Source: Massilia sp. Root418
GTDB taxonomy: Bacteria > Pseudomonadota > Gammaproteobacteria > Burkholderiales > Burkholderiaceae_D
Assembly: GCF_001425265.1 (NCBI RefSeq)
Contig: NZ_LMEC01000001.1
Location: forward strand, 62,281 to 126,280
DNA length: 64,000 nt
Direction: 5' to 3'
The notes below the pieces were generated by a model. That model worked only from the letters and a program-made list of their open reading frames with translations. It was not told the DNA's origin and did not search any database. Shown here piece after piece: positions 19,689 to 28,320 of the stretch. Made by a program: the position numbers and the translations under genes. Every line of letters begins with the position of its first letter. Within the stretch, counting starts at the first letter, position 1.

Positions 19689-20468
19689 TTAATTGGGCAG
19701 CGTGCGCGCGGCGCGCATGCGGGCGTACAGCGCTTGCAGGCTGAGCCAGGCAACCTGGTCGTCGAATTCGCCGCCGGCTGTGTTCGGATCGCTGGTGGCG
19801 ACCCGCGTGATGAAGTGCGCGGTGGCGGCGGCGTTGACGGTTTCGTCCTCGTTGGCGGTGCCGGCGTTGGCCTGTTCGGCCCCCTCGGCGGACACGCCGT
19901 AGTTGTTCTTGCCGTGCGAGAGCACCACCAGCGCGGCGCAGCGGGCCTGCGCGTTGCAGGCGGGGCCGCCGGCGACGTAGCGCAGCTCGCCATCCGCGCC
20001 GCGCTGCCGCACGGTGCGGGTGGCGGCAGCGCTGGCGGGCTGGTAGTCGTAGCTGGTGAACACGGGGGTGACGCTGTAGCGCAGGCGCTTGCCCCAGGCG
20101 TCTTCGCCTGGGATGCCGAGCGCGACCCAGGGCAGGTAGCCGGTGCACTGCTCGTCGCTGGTGCAGGGCAGGGCCTGTTCGCGGCCGTCGGTGGCGGAGA
20201 CGGCGGGGCGCGGCAGGCGGCCGTTGGCGGCGGCGAAGCCGGTCAGCGCGTCGGTTGCCTGGGCCAGCAGCATCTGGGTGCGCTGCGCGCGGCGTGTCTC
20301 CACCGTGTTGGCGCCGAACGCGGACATCAGCAGGGACGATCCGGCCAGGGCCAGCACGGCCAGCAGGATCAGGAGCACGGCGCCGTCCTGCCGGTGCCTG
20401 GCCGGAACCGGGGCCGGGCGGGCGCTGCTATTCGCCCGCATTGCTGATGGTGCCGGTGGCTTCGTCAT
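19689..20468 (-). CDS. PilX/GspK-like minor pseudopilin with the same GYLP domain
   Basis: 259 residues. The N-terminus RQDGAVLLILLAVLALAGS is not the usual GFTLxE but the QxGAVLL form of PilX/MshP/GspK-type subunits, without a clear Glu5. The body repeats the neighbour's motifs (GYLPWVALGI, DAWGKRLRYSVTP, VVLSHGKNNYG, GGEFDDQVAW). Start at 20468 overlaps the upstream gene by 41 bases; ATG at 20441 (overlap 14) is equally possible. It probably sits at the filament tip by analogy with GspK, which is inference. Confidence 0.75.
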   Translation of the reverse strand: MTKPPAPSAMRANSSARPAPVPARHRQDGAVLLILLAVLALAGSSLLMSAFGANTVETRRAQRTQMLLAQATDALTGFAAANGRLPRPAVSATDGREQALPCTSDEQCTGYLPWVALGIPGEDAWGKRLRYSVTPVFTSYDYQPASAAATRTVRQRGADGELRYVAGGPACNAQARCAALVVLSHGKNNYGVSAEGAEQANAGTANEDETVNAAATAHFITRVATSDPNTAGGEFDDQVAWLSLQALYARMRAARTLPN

Positions 20469-21012
20469 AGCTTTGGCCCGGTTTCAGGGTGACGCGCTTG
20501 CCGGACGGCAGGCGCAGCAAAACGGCGCGGTCCGGCAGCACTTTGCCGTCGCGTTCCGACAGCGGTGCATCGTTGAGCCAGACCGTGCTTTGGCCGTTGC
20601 TGCGCTGGACCACGCCATTGAGCTGCAGCGGCGCGGGCGGCGATGGCGGCAGCGGCGGTGCAGGCGGGGCGGCGGGCTCGCCGTCGATGACGGTGCCGTC
20701 GCGCCGCGCGTCCAGCAGCGCGCGCTCCTGCGGCGTGGAGAACAGCCGGCCCAGATGGCGCGCCTGCCCCGGCTGGCCGTGCGTGTCTGCCGCGGCCGGC
20801 ACTGCGGCAGCCGAGGCGGCTGCGGCCGAAACAGCGGCCGGCCCGAAAGCGGACGATACTGCGGCGCGCCAGCCCGCCGCGGCCGGTCCTGCAGCGGCCG
20901 GCCTGCAGGTGGCCGCAGCGGCGGCAATGGTGAGCACCGTGGCGGCCGCTGCCGCGCACCGCCAGCGCGGCGGCACAGGCGCGGCGAGGGGGGAACGGCG
21001 ATGGCGCGTCAT
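20428..21012 (-). CDS. small Pro/Ala-rich PilP/MshK-like protein of the second filament system
   Basis: 194 residues, chosen start ATG at 21012 sharing ATGA with the upstream stop. An N-terminal hydrophobic segment is followed by an Ala-rich stretch, the motif LGRLFSTPQERALLDARR, a proline linker, and a small C-terminal domain (LNGVVQRSNGQSTVWLND .. GKRVTLKPGQ). That last part resembles the compact beta-domain of MshK, PilP and GspC that contacts the secretin. Its position after the PilO-like gene fits that role. Sequence support is moderate; the family was assigned from order and layout. Confidence 0.6.
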   Translation of the reverse strand: MTRHRRSPLAAPVPPRWRCAAAAATVLTIAAAAATCRPAAAGPAAAGWRAAVSSAFGPAAVSAAAASAAAVPAAADTHGQPGQARHLGRLFSTPQERALLDARRDGTVIDGEPAAPPAPPLPPSPPAPLQLNGVVQRSNGQSTVWLNDAPLSERDGKVLPDRAVLLRLPSGKRVTLKPGQSYDEATGTISNAGE

Positions 21013-21686
21013 TGCGGCCTCCACTGCTGGGCGATCTGGGGCGTGGGGCCGGGCGTCAGGGTCAGCCAGTTGAGGGTGCAGTCGGCCGTGAGCATGGGCG
21101 CGAGCGGGGCGGCCAGGCCGCCAGCGGCGCGCTTGATGCTGCACTCCTGCGCGCTGTAGAAGCTGCGCTGGCGCAGGTCGTCCAGCAGCACGAACAGGTC
21201 GCCCTCGTGCAGCAAGTCCATGTGCAGATTCATGCGGCTGCCGTGCAGGCGGTAGCCGCCCAGGGCGGTGCCGCTGTCCATCCGCACCGGCTGCTGCGGC
21301 TCCAGCTCGTAAGTGATCGGCAGCAGCTTGCGCTGCTCCTGGACCTGGCGGATGGCCTCCACCCAGTCGAGCCGGTTTTCCTGGCCGATCAGGCCGCGTT
21401 CGCGCAGCGCGGCGTACTGCGGCTGGTAGAGGCGGATTTCGCGCTTCTCGGTCTCCGCGTTGAACAGCCGGTCGCGCGCGGCGTTGCGCTTTTGCTGGGC
21501 CCAGGCCTGGTAGTCGCGCGCCTGGTGCCAGTACCAGCGGCTGCTGACGATGGCGGCGGCGCCGATGGCCACCGTCAGCAGCAGCGTCACCACTTGCAGC
21601 CGGATCAGTGCGAATTCGCGCAGCCAGTAGGGCAGCGCGGGCGCAGCCGTGGCGCGGGGCTTGGCTTTGCGGGCAGCGAGGCTCAT
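21009..21686 (-). CDS. PilO/MshJ-like inner-membrane assembly protein
   Basis: 225 residues with one membrane helix (about 28-50, LIRLQVVTLLLTVAIGAAAIV), an amphipathic coiled segment after it, and a periplasmic domain. This is the bitopic PilO/GspM plan. It is coupled by ATGA overlaps to the PilM/N-like gene upstream and to the small protein gene downstream. It would be part of the alignment subcomplex between inner membrane and secretin. No catalytic motif is expected. Confidence 0.65.
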   Translation of the reverse strand: MSLAARKAKPRATAAPALPYWLREFALIRLQVVTLLLTVAIGAAAIVSSRWYWHQARDYQAWAQQKRNAARDRLFNAETEKREIRLYQPQYAALRERGLIGQENRLDWVEAIRQVQEQRKLLPITYELEPQQPVRMDSGTALGGYRLHGSRMNLHMDLLHEGDLFVLLDDLRQRSFYSAQECSIKRAAGGLAAPLAPMLTADCTLNWLTLTPGPTPQIAQQWRPQ

Positions 21687-23275
21687 GGCGCCAGACTCAG
21701 GTTAAGGATGAACTGGGCCGGCTTGTCGCCCGCCGCGGCGGCCGTGCTGCCGCTCAGCTTCGCGCCCGGGCTGATGTCCAGCACCGTGCGTTCGATCGCC
21801 ACCGTCAGCTTGGGATTGCGCGCCAGTTCCTGGGCGAAGGCGTTCATGCTGTCCAGGATGCCGCGCGCGTTGTTGCTCATCAGGGCCACCTGCGCCTCCA
21901 CCCGCAAGGTTTGCGGCGGCTTGGATGGAATGCCCAGCACGCGCGAGGGGATGGGCGCCGCGTCCGCTTCGGTGCTGCCCGCGCCGCCGGCACGGCCGGC
22001 ACCCAGGCCGGCGCCCGGGCCCGGTGCCGGCAGGCTGTCCGCCGCCACGCGCCAGTCCAGGCGCACCACCTGCACCTGCGGCACCTTGTCCAGCGCGGCG
22101 CTGAGCATGCCCATCATGTCGATCGGCGCGGGCGCCTGCGTGGCCAGCAGGCGTTCAATGGTGACGGCCGCCTTCATGTTGGCGGTGGGCGCCAGCGACG
22201 GCGGCATGTCCGACATATTGGCGCGGTAGCTGGCGTCGTAGCCGGCCGCCTCGCGGTTCATTCTTTCGCCGTCCCGCTGCGCCTCCGCGTAGCCCCACAG
22301 GTTGCCGCCCACCCACAGCAGGGCGCAGGCGGCCACCGCCGCGCTGGACGCCTTGAGGGTCTGGCGCATCTGCCACAGCCGGTAATAGCGGCCCTCGGCG
22401 CCCAGCATGTAATGGCTGGCCGGACGGGTGCGCGCCAGCAGGTAGAGGAACATCGGGTCGGCCAGCGGGGTGTCCTCGTCCGGCAGGGCGACGCCGGCCA
22501 GTCCTGCCGCAATACCCAGCGGGATGAAGTGGTACACCGTCTCCGGACCGTTCTCGCACTGGGCGCTCCAGCGTTCCAGCTCGCCGTCCTGCGCCATCAT
22601 CACGGCATGCAGCTGCTCGCCGCGCTCGATCAGGCGCACGCTGACCAGGAACTGCTGCGTGCGCGCCGTCTCCACGCCGGCGTTGACGGCCACGCCTTCG
22701 CGGTCCGCCGACGGGGTCAAACGGCTGAATTTCAGGCAGCCCCGGTGGAAATAGCTCTGCCGCACGCCGGCCGATTGCGGCGTGACCACCAGCAGGTGTT
22801 CGTGTTCCATGTCCAGGCCCAGCCGGTCCACCAGCTCCTCGCTCAGCAGCGGCACCGAATAGATGCCGGCCAGCGGCGTTTTTAGCAGCTCCAGCGCGTC
22901 CGTCCACGGCAGCAGCAGGACCGGATTGGTGAGTGCGGAACACAGCACGATATCGTCGCGCCGGCCCTCTTCCGAGCGGCCCTGTATGGTGGCCTGGCGG
23001 TACGGCGTGTCGCGGTACTGCTGCAGCAGGCGCCGTTCCATCAGGTTGCGCCCGGCCTTGCCGCCCACGTGGGGCAGCAGCAGGCGCTGGAAGTCCTCTT
23101 CCACGATGTCCACCAGCAGCAGCGCGGGCGTGCCGGGATGGTGGTGCTCCAGGTAGTCGACGAAGGCGTCCACTCCGGCGCGGGTCGCGGCGAAGCTGGC
23201 CGGACCGCTCAGGCGGCCGGCGTCCCACAGCCAGGCATCCAGCCGTTCGCCGCCAAGGTAAAGGAGATGCTTCAT
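21683..23275 (-). CDS. PilM/PilN-like (GspL-like) assembly protein
   Basis: 530 residues. The N-terminal 300 residues form a cytoplasmic domain (MKHLLYLGGERLDAWLW at the start) like the actin-like PilM half. One helix (about 309-327, ASSAAVAACALLWVGGNLW) and a periplasmic PilN-like domain with coiled region follow. In MSHA systems these are two proteins; here a single chain does both, as GspL does in type II secretion. Conserved nucleotide motifs are not clear, so it is assigned from architecture and from its place between PilC and PilO-like genes. Confidence 0.6.
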   Translation of the reverse strand: MKHLLYLGGERLDAWLWDAGRLSGPASFAATRAGVDAFVDYLEHHHPGTPALLLVDIVEEDFQRLLLPHVGGKAGRNLMERRLLQQYRDTPYRQATIQGRSEEGRRDDIVLCSALTNPVLLLPWTDALELLKTPLAGIYSVPLLSEELVDRLGLDMEHEHLLVVTPQSAGVRQSYFHRGCLKFSRLTPSADREGVAVNAGVETARTQQFLVSVRLIERGEQLHAVMMAQDGELERWSAQCENGPETVYHFIPLGIAAGLAGVALPDEDTPLADPMFLYLLARTRPASHYMLGAEGRYYRLWQMRQTLKASSAAVAACALLWVGGNLWGYAEAQRDGERMNREAAGYDASYRANMSDMPPSLAPTANMKAAVTIERLLATQAPAPIDMMGMLSAALDKVPQVQVVRLDWRVAADSLPAPGPGAGLGAGRAGGAGSTEADAAPIPSRVLGIPSKPPQTLRVEAQVALMSNNARGILDSMNAFAQELARNPKLTVAIERTVLDISPGAKLSGSTAAAAGDKPAQFILNLSLAP

Positions 23276-23282
23276 AGCCGGA

Positions 23283-24491
23283 TCATAGCCGAATGCTGCT
23301 GATGGTGTCGTAGATCGGCCCCAGCACGGACAGCATGATCCAGCCCAGCATCAGCCCCAGGGTCACCGTCATGGCCGGCTCTATCATGGCCTGCGCGCGT
23401 TCTATCATGTCCTTCACTTCGCGGTCGTAGAAATAGCTGGCGTTGTGCAGGGCGCGGTCCAGCGCGCCGGTGGCTTCTCCCACTTTGAGCATGCGGATCA
23501 CCAGCGGCGGGAAGATGCCGGTGTGCTGGAATGCCGCCGTGACGCTGTAGCCCTCGGAGATCAGCTGCGCGGCCCGGCGCAGCCCGGACGCCATCACGCG
23601 GTTGCCGACGATGCCTTCGGACAGGCGCAAGCACTCCAGGATGGTGATGCCGGACGCGTACATCAGCGCGAAAAACGTGGCGAAGCGCGCCAGGATAATC
23701 TTGCGCAGCACCGGGCCCACGATCCAGACCCGCAGCTTGAAGGCGTCGAAGGCGTAGCGCGCACGCTCGCTGCGGCCCAGCCAAATGCGCAGCGCCACCC
23801 AGGCCAGCACCGGTAACAGCAGGATGGCGTACCAAAACTGGATGAAGATGCCGGACACGGCGATCAGCGCGCGCGTGTGCAGCGGCAGCTCGTTGCCCAT
23901 GTTCTTGATGAAGGCGGTTAACTGGGGCACCAGGTAGATCATGAGGAAAAAAGTCACGCCCAGCACCACCAGCGCCACCACTGCCGGGTAGGTGAGGATT
24001 TTGCGCGTGCGCGCGGCCAGTTCGTCCTGCCATTTCAGGCTGTCCGACAGGTTCTTGAACACCTCGGCCACCTTGCCGCTCTGCTCGCCGGCGTGGATCA
24101 GGCTGGTGAACGTGTGGTCGAATACCTCCGGATGCGCGGCCAGCGCGTCCGACAGCTGCAGGCCGCCTTCGATGCTTTCGATGAGCGCGGTGAGCACTTC
24201 GCGGAAGCGCGGGTGCTGCTCCATGCTCTCGCGCAGGTCGTCCAGGCCTTCCAGGATGGGCACGCCCGCGCCTGTCATCTGCTCCATGTGGAAGCAGAAA
24301 TTGATCAGGTCCGCGCGCGTGATGGCGCGCCGGCCCAGCACCAGCAGCTTGTCGCGCGTGACCGTGTAGTCGATCAGGTCCAGCTCCATGCGGCCCAGGC
24401 GCAGCTCCAGGTCCGGCACGTTGGCCGCGTCCATATTGCCCGGCAAGACCTGGCCGGCATTGTCCATGGCGGTATACAGATAGTGCGGCAT
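23283..24491 (-). CDS. PilC/GspF-type inner-membrane platform protein
   Basis: 402 residues. The start ATG at 24491 overlaps the upstream TGA as TGATG. Two T2SSF domains are visible, each with a hydrophobic end; GEQSGKVAEVF and GEATGALDRAL are the paired conserved turns. C-terminal helix AMIEPAMTVTLGLMLGW closes the protein. It should be the membrane platform on which the PilB ATPase works. It is a paralogue of mshG across the divergent region. Confidence 0.9.
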   Translation of the reverse strand: MPHYLYTAMDNAGQVLPGNMDAANVPDLELRLGRMELDLIDYTVTRDKLLVLGRRAITRADLINFCFHMEQMTGAGVPILEGLDDLRESMEQHPRFREVLTALIESIEGGLQLSDALAAHPEVFDHTFTSLIHAGEQSGKVAEVFKNLSDSLKWQDELAARTRKILTYPAVVALVVLGVTFFLMIYLVPQLTAFIKNMGNELPLHTRALIAVSGIFIQFWYAILLLPVLAWVALRIWLGRSERARYAFDAFKLRVWIVGPVLRKIILARFATFFALMYASGITILECLRLSEGIVGNRVMASGLRRAAQLISEGYSVTAAFQHTGIFPPLVIRMLKVGEATGALDRALHNASYFYDREVKDMIERAQAMIEPAMTVTLGLMLGWIMLSVLGPIYDTISSIRL

Positions 24492-26221
24492 CAGCTCAGC
24501 CTGTCCGTCAGATCGACCACGCGCGAGACTTCCTCCAGCGTGGTCACGCCTTCCAGCACGCGGCGCATGCCGTCGTCCACCAGGGTCTTGAAGCCGGCTG
24601 CCTGCGCCGCCTTGCGCAGCTCGCGCGCGGACGCGCGGCGGCCGATCAGCTCGTCCAGCTCGGCGTTCATTTTCAGCAGCTCCATGATGGCTAGCCGGCC
24701 CTTGTAGCCCTGGTGCGCGCAGCGCTCGCAGCCCACCGCGCGGTACAGCATGGCCGGCCCATCGCTGCGTCCGTCGTGGCCGCCGTGGCCCTCCTGCGGC
24801 AGGCCCAGCAGGCGGCGCTCCACGGCGTCGGCCGTGAAGGGCTCGCGGCAGTGGGGGCACAGCCGGCGCACCAGGCGCTGCGCGATCACACCGATGATGT
24901 TGCCGGCCATGACGTCCGGCACGATGCCGATGTCGAGCAGGCGCGACACGGAGCCGATGGCCGAGTTGGTGTGCAGCGTGGAATAGACCTGGTGGCCGGT
25001 CATGGCGGCGGCGAACGCCATTTCGGCGGTTTCCTTGTCGCGCACCTCGCCCACCAGGATCACGTCCGGGTCTTGCCGCATCATGGAGCGGATGCCGTCG
25101 GCAAAGCCCATCTTGGCCGACTCGTTCACCGAGGTCTGGCGGATCATATTCATCGGGTATTCCACCGGATCTTCCAAGGTCATGATGTTCACGCTCTCGG
25201 TATTGATGTGGTTCAGGATGGAATACAGGGTGGTGGTCTTGCCGCTGCCGGTGGGGCCGGTCACCAGGATCACGCCGTCCGGGCGGGCGATCATCAGCTT
25301 GAGCAGGGTCAGCTCGTTCTCGTCCAGGCCCAGGCCGTCCAGCGGCACGATGCCTTTCTGGCGGTCCAGCACGCGCAGCACGATGTTTTCGCCGTGCGTG
25401 GTGGGCTGGGCCGAGGCGCGGAAGTCGATCTGGCGGCCGGAGAACTTGATCGAGATGCGGCCGTCCTGCGGCGCGCGGGTCTCGGCGATGTTCATATTGC
25501 TGATCACCTTGAGCCGCACCGCCATGGCCGGCCAGTAGGATTTGTGCAGGCTGCGGATCTGGCGCAGGATGCCGTCGATGCGGTAGCGGATGCGCAAGAA
25601 GCTCTGCTCGGGCTCGAAATGGATGTCCGAGGCGCCGTTCTGTACCGCGTCGGCCAGCAGCGCGTCGATCAGGCGCACCATGGGCTGGCTGTACTCGTCG
25701 CTCAGCGAGCCCAGGCTGGCGTAATTCACCTCGCCCGTTTCGATTTCGTGCAGGATGCCGTCGATGGACAGCTCGAAGCCGTAATACTGGTCGATGGCGC
25801 GCTGGATGTCGGACTCGTTGGCCAACATGGGCGAGATGGTGATGCCCTGCACCAGCATGGCGCTGATCTGGTCGAGCGCCACGATGTTGCTGGTGTCGGA
25901 CATGGCCAGCACCAGGTTGTCGATGTCGCGCTGGTAGACGATGGGGAACACGCGGTAGCGCTTGGCCACTTCCTTGGGGATGAGCTTGAGGGCGATGGCG
26001 TCCACCACCAGGCTGTTCAGGTCGGCGCTCGGCGTGTGCAGGTTTTCGCTGAGCGCCTCGCGCATGGTGGCTTCGGTGACGAAGCCGAGCGCGATCATCA
26101 TCTTGCCGAGCGGCTCGCCGGCGCGCTTTTGCTCAATGAGGGCAATGCGCAGCTGGTCCTCGCTGATGACGCCTTTCTGGATCAGCAGTTTGCCGAGGGG
26201 GATTTTCGGGGTGTCCGGCAT
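24491..26221 (-). CDS. PilB/GspE-type extension ATPase of the second filament system
   Basis: 576 residues. The start at 26221 lies two bases after the upstream gene. An MshEN-like N-terminal domain (residues 7-60) precedes the ATPase core with Walker A GPTGSGKTTT, Walker B RQDPDVILVGEVRD, and CPHC/CERC zinc knuckle. Aligned without gaps to MshE in the same window, it has Pro8 where MshE has Arg8, Glu36-Pro37 where MshE has Arg36-Lys37, and Asn60 for Gln60. The c-di-GMP-binding motif is therefore damaged. The enzyme should power filament assembly but may not respond to c-di-GMP. Confidence 0.9.
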   Translation of the reverse strand: MPDTPKIPLGKLLIQKGVISEDQLRIALIEQKRAGEPLGKMMIALGFVTEATMREALSENLHTPSADLNSLVVDAIALKLIPKEVAKRYRVFPIVYQRDIDNLVLAMSDTSNIVALDQISAMLVQGITISPMLANESDIQRAIDQYYGFELSIDGILHEIETGEVNYASLGSLSDEYSQPMVRLIDALLADAVQNGASDIHFEPEQSFLRIRYRIDGILRQIRSLHKSYWPAMAVRLKVISNMNIAETRAPQDGRISIKFSGRQIDFRASAQPTTHGENIVLRVLDRQKGIVPLDGLGLDENELTLLKLMIARPDGVILVTGPTGSGKTTTLYSILNHINTESVNIMTLEDPVEYPMNMIRQTSVNESAKMGFADGIRSMMRQDPDVILVGEVRDKETAEMAFAAAMTGHQVYSTLHTNSAIGSVSRLLDIGIVPDVMAGNIIGVIAQRLVRRLCPHCREPFTADAVERRLLGLPQEGHGGHDGRSDGPAMLYRAVGCERCAHQGYKGRLAIMELLKMNAELDELIGRRASARELRKAAQAAGFKTLVDDGMRRVLEGVTTLEEVSRVVDLTDRLS

Positions 26222-26223
26222 GG

Positions 26224-28320
26224 TCAGTTCGGCTCCGCCAGCTGGCGCATGCGCGCGCGCACCGCCTCGCTGTCGAAACCGGCCGGACCGGCCTGGGACA
26301 GCGCCAGCGCGCGCTGGTAATAGGTAAGGGCCAGCCTGGGCTGGTTCAGGCGGTCCAGGCCGACTGCGAGGTTGAAGGCGTAGTCCGGGTTGTCCGGGCT
26401 GGCGCTGTAGGCGCGGAAGTAGGCTTGCTGGGCGTCGGTCCAGCGCGACTGGCGCGAATACAGGTTGCCCAGCGCGAACAGCAGCGGCCCCGAACCGGGC
26501 GATTTGCGCAGCAGCTCCTTCAGGCGGCGCTCCGACTGGCCGGTATCGCCCGGGCGCAGGCTGAGCAGGCCGGCGAGAGCGTCGGCGTCGCTTGGGTCCA
26601 GCTCCAGCAGGCGCATATAGCTGGCCGACGCTTGCGCGGGGTCGTTGCGGCGCAGCGCCACGGCGGCGTTGCCGAGCAGGGCATCGCGGTTGTTCGGGTC
26701 CTGGCGCAGCGCGGTGGCGTACTGGTCTGCGGCCGTGGGCAGGTCGCCGTCCAGCAGGGCCTGGTAGCCGTATTGCAGTGCCGGGCTGATGCGCGCGGCG
26801 TGGTTGTGACGGCTGACCTTGATGTCGCTGCTGGACCAGGATGCGTCGGCCTGCCGCGTACCCGCGCTGCCGGCGGCGTTGGCCGCCGGCCCCTGGCTGC
26901 CCTGCGGGTTCGGGGCGGCGGCACCTGAACCGCTGGTCCAAGCGGCGCCTTGCCCTGCGCCGGGTGCAGCGGAGGTGGGCGCGGCGGCGGCAAACGGCGG
27001 CGGCGAGCCGCCTTGCTGCCCGGCCTGCATCTGCATGGCGCGTTCGATTTCCTCGGGCGAGGCCATCACGGTACTGGATGCCGGCGCGGCGCTGCGGCCC
27101 GATCCCAGCATGGAACTGGCGCCGCCGGGGCCGCGCGCGGAAGAGGCCACGGGCGCCGGTGCTGCACTCACGGGAGCGTGCTCGCCCGCACCGCCGTGGC
27201 CCGGGGCCGCGCCCGCAGCGTCCTGGCCTGCCAAGCCGACCGGTGCGCCCGGCTGGCCTGACGCACCTGATGCGGCCGGCGCCCCTGCCGTGCCGGTGGG
27301 GCCGGGGGCGCCGGGTGTGCCGGGTGCGCCAGTCGTGCCCAATGCGCCCGGAGTGCCTGCGGCACCCGGATCACCAGGCATGCCGCCGGGCGGCACGACT
27401 ATGGTCCCGGCCTTGGTTCCGGCCGCATCCGGCGGCGGCATGGGCACCATGGGCAGGTTGGCGCCCGGACCGGGCGCCGTGGTGGCGCGCCAATATATAT
27501 AGCCGAACAGTGCGACGAGCAGCAGCAAAACGCCGCTCAGCACGGCAAGCCTGATGCGGGCCGGGTCCCAGCCCACCTTGTCCTCGGCTGCCGCCGCACG
27601 TGCCGCGGCTGCGGCGCGTGCTCTCGCGGCCGCACCCAGTACCGGACCCGGAGCAGGGCCGACGCCAGGGGCAGGGGCAGAGCCATGTGCGGTGCCATGA
27701 CCCGGGCTGCCCGGCGGAGGCGGCTGGCCACTGTCGCCGGCGCCCGCAGCGCCGCCGGCCGCGCTGCCGCCACGGGGGGCTGCAGCCGTGTTGAAATGGT
27801 CCGATATGCGCTGGCCGCTGCTCTGGCGCCGCTCGCCGCTGCGCGCGTCGGGTTTGCCGGTCGCAGCAAGCGCCGACGCGGGCGAGATAACAGCGGCATC
27901 CGGCGCCGCCGGTTCGGGCGCCGCCTCCCCCAGCGGCGTGATCGATAGCGCACTGCCCGATCCCTCGCGTTCAGCGGGCTTGCCCTGCAAGTCCTGCACA
28001 TCCTGCAAGGTCAGCTCGCCGCGCTGGGGGCGGGCCCCGCCCACACGCGCTTGCGGCGGGGTTGGATCATGCGGTGCTTCCTCGGCCGGCGTCAGCGCCG
28101 GAATCTGTTCGGCTTCCGGCTCGGGCATCAGGGGCGCATCGAGCGGTTCCAGCGAAAACTCCGCCACGCGGGGCTCGACGCGCTCCTGCGTCAAATCCTG
28201 CGGTGTCAGCGCCAGCACCTCGTCGAATGCCTCGGACGGCTTGTCGGCCGGCTCATCGTCGGGCAGGCTGCTTTGTTTGGTGCGCTCTGCCTTCTTGAGC
28301 GCCTGCATCAGCAAGCTCAT
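26224..28320 (-). CDS. MshN-like TPR protein with collagen-like linker
   Basis: 698 residues. It begins MSLLMQALKKAERTK, as do MshN-like proteins, and has a cytoplasmic low-complexity region and one membrane helix (about 257-277). A long Gly-X-Y run (GAPGTPGAPGPTGTAGAP and flanks, about 11 unbroken triplets) follows. At the C-terminus are TPR repeats (DALLGNAAVALRR, DADALAGLLSLRPGD and so on). It shares ATGA with the secretin gene upstream. In MSHA systems MshN is needed for assembly but its exact role is not settled. The collagen-like linker is absent from the MshN paralogue at 47546-48934. Confidence 0.75.
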   Translation of the reverse strand: MSLLMQALKKAERTKQSSLPDDEPADKPSEAFDEVLALTPQDLTQERVEPRVAEFSLEPLDAPLMPEPEAEQIPALTPAEEAPHDPTPPQARVGGARPQRGELTLQDVQDLQGKPAEREGSGSALSITPLGEAAPEPAAPDAAVISPASALAATGKPDARSGERRQSSGQRISDHFNTAAAPRGGSAAGGAAGAGDSGQPPPPGSPGHGTAHGSAPAPGVGPAPGPVLGAAARARAAAAARAAAAEDKVGWDPARIRLAVLSGVLLLLVALFGYIYWRATTAPGPGANLPMVPMPPPDAAGTKAGTIVVPPGGMPGDPGAAGTPGALGTTGAPGTPGAPGPTGTAGAPAASGASGQPGAPVGLAGQDAAGAAPGHGGAGEHAPVSAAPAPVASSARGPGGASSMLGSGRSAAPASSTVMASPEEIERAMQMQAGQQGGSPPPFAAAAPTSAAPGAGQGAAWTSGSGAAAPNPQGSQGPAANAAGSAGTRQADASWSSSDIKVSRHNHAARISPALQYGYQALLDGDLPTAADQYATALRQDPNNRDALLGNAAVALRRNDPAQASASYMRLLELDPSDADALAGLLSLRPGDTGQSERRLKELLRKSPGSGPLLFALGNLYSRQSRWTDAQQAYFRAYSASPDNPDYAFNLAVGLDRLNQPRLALTYYQRALALSQAGPAGFDSEAVRARMRQLAEPN

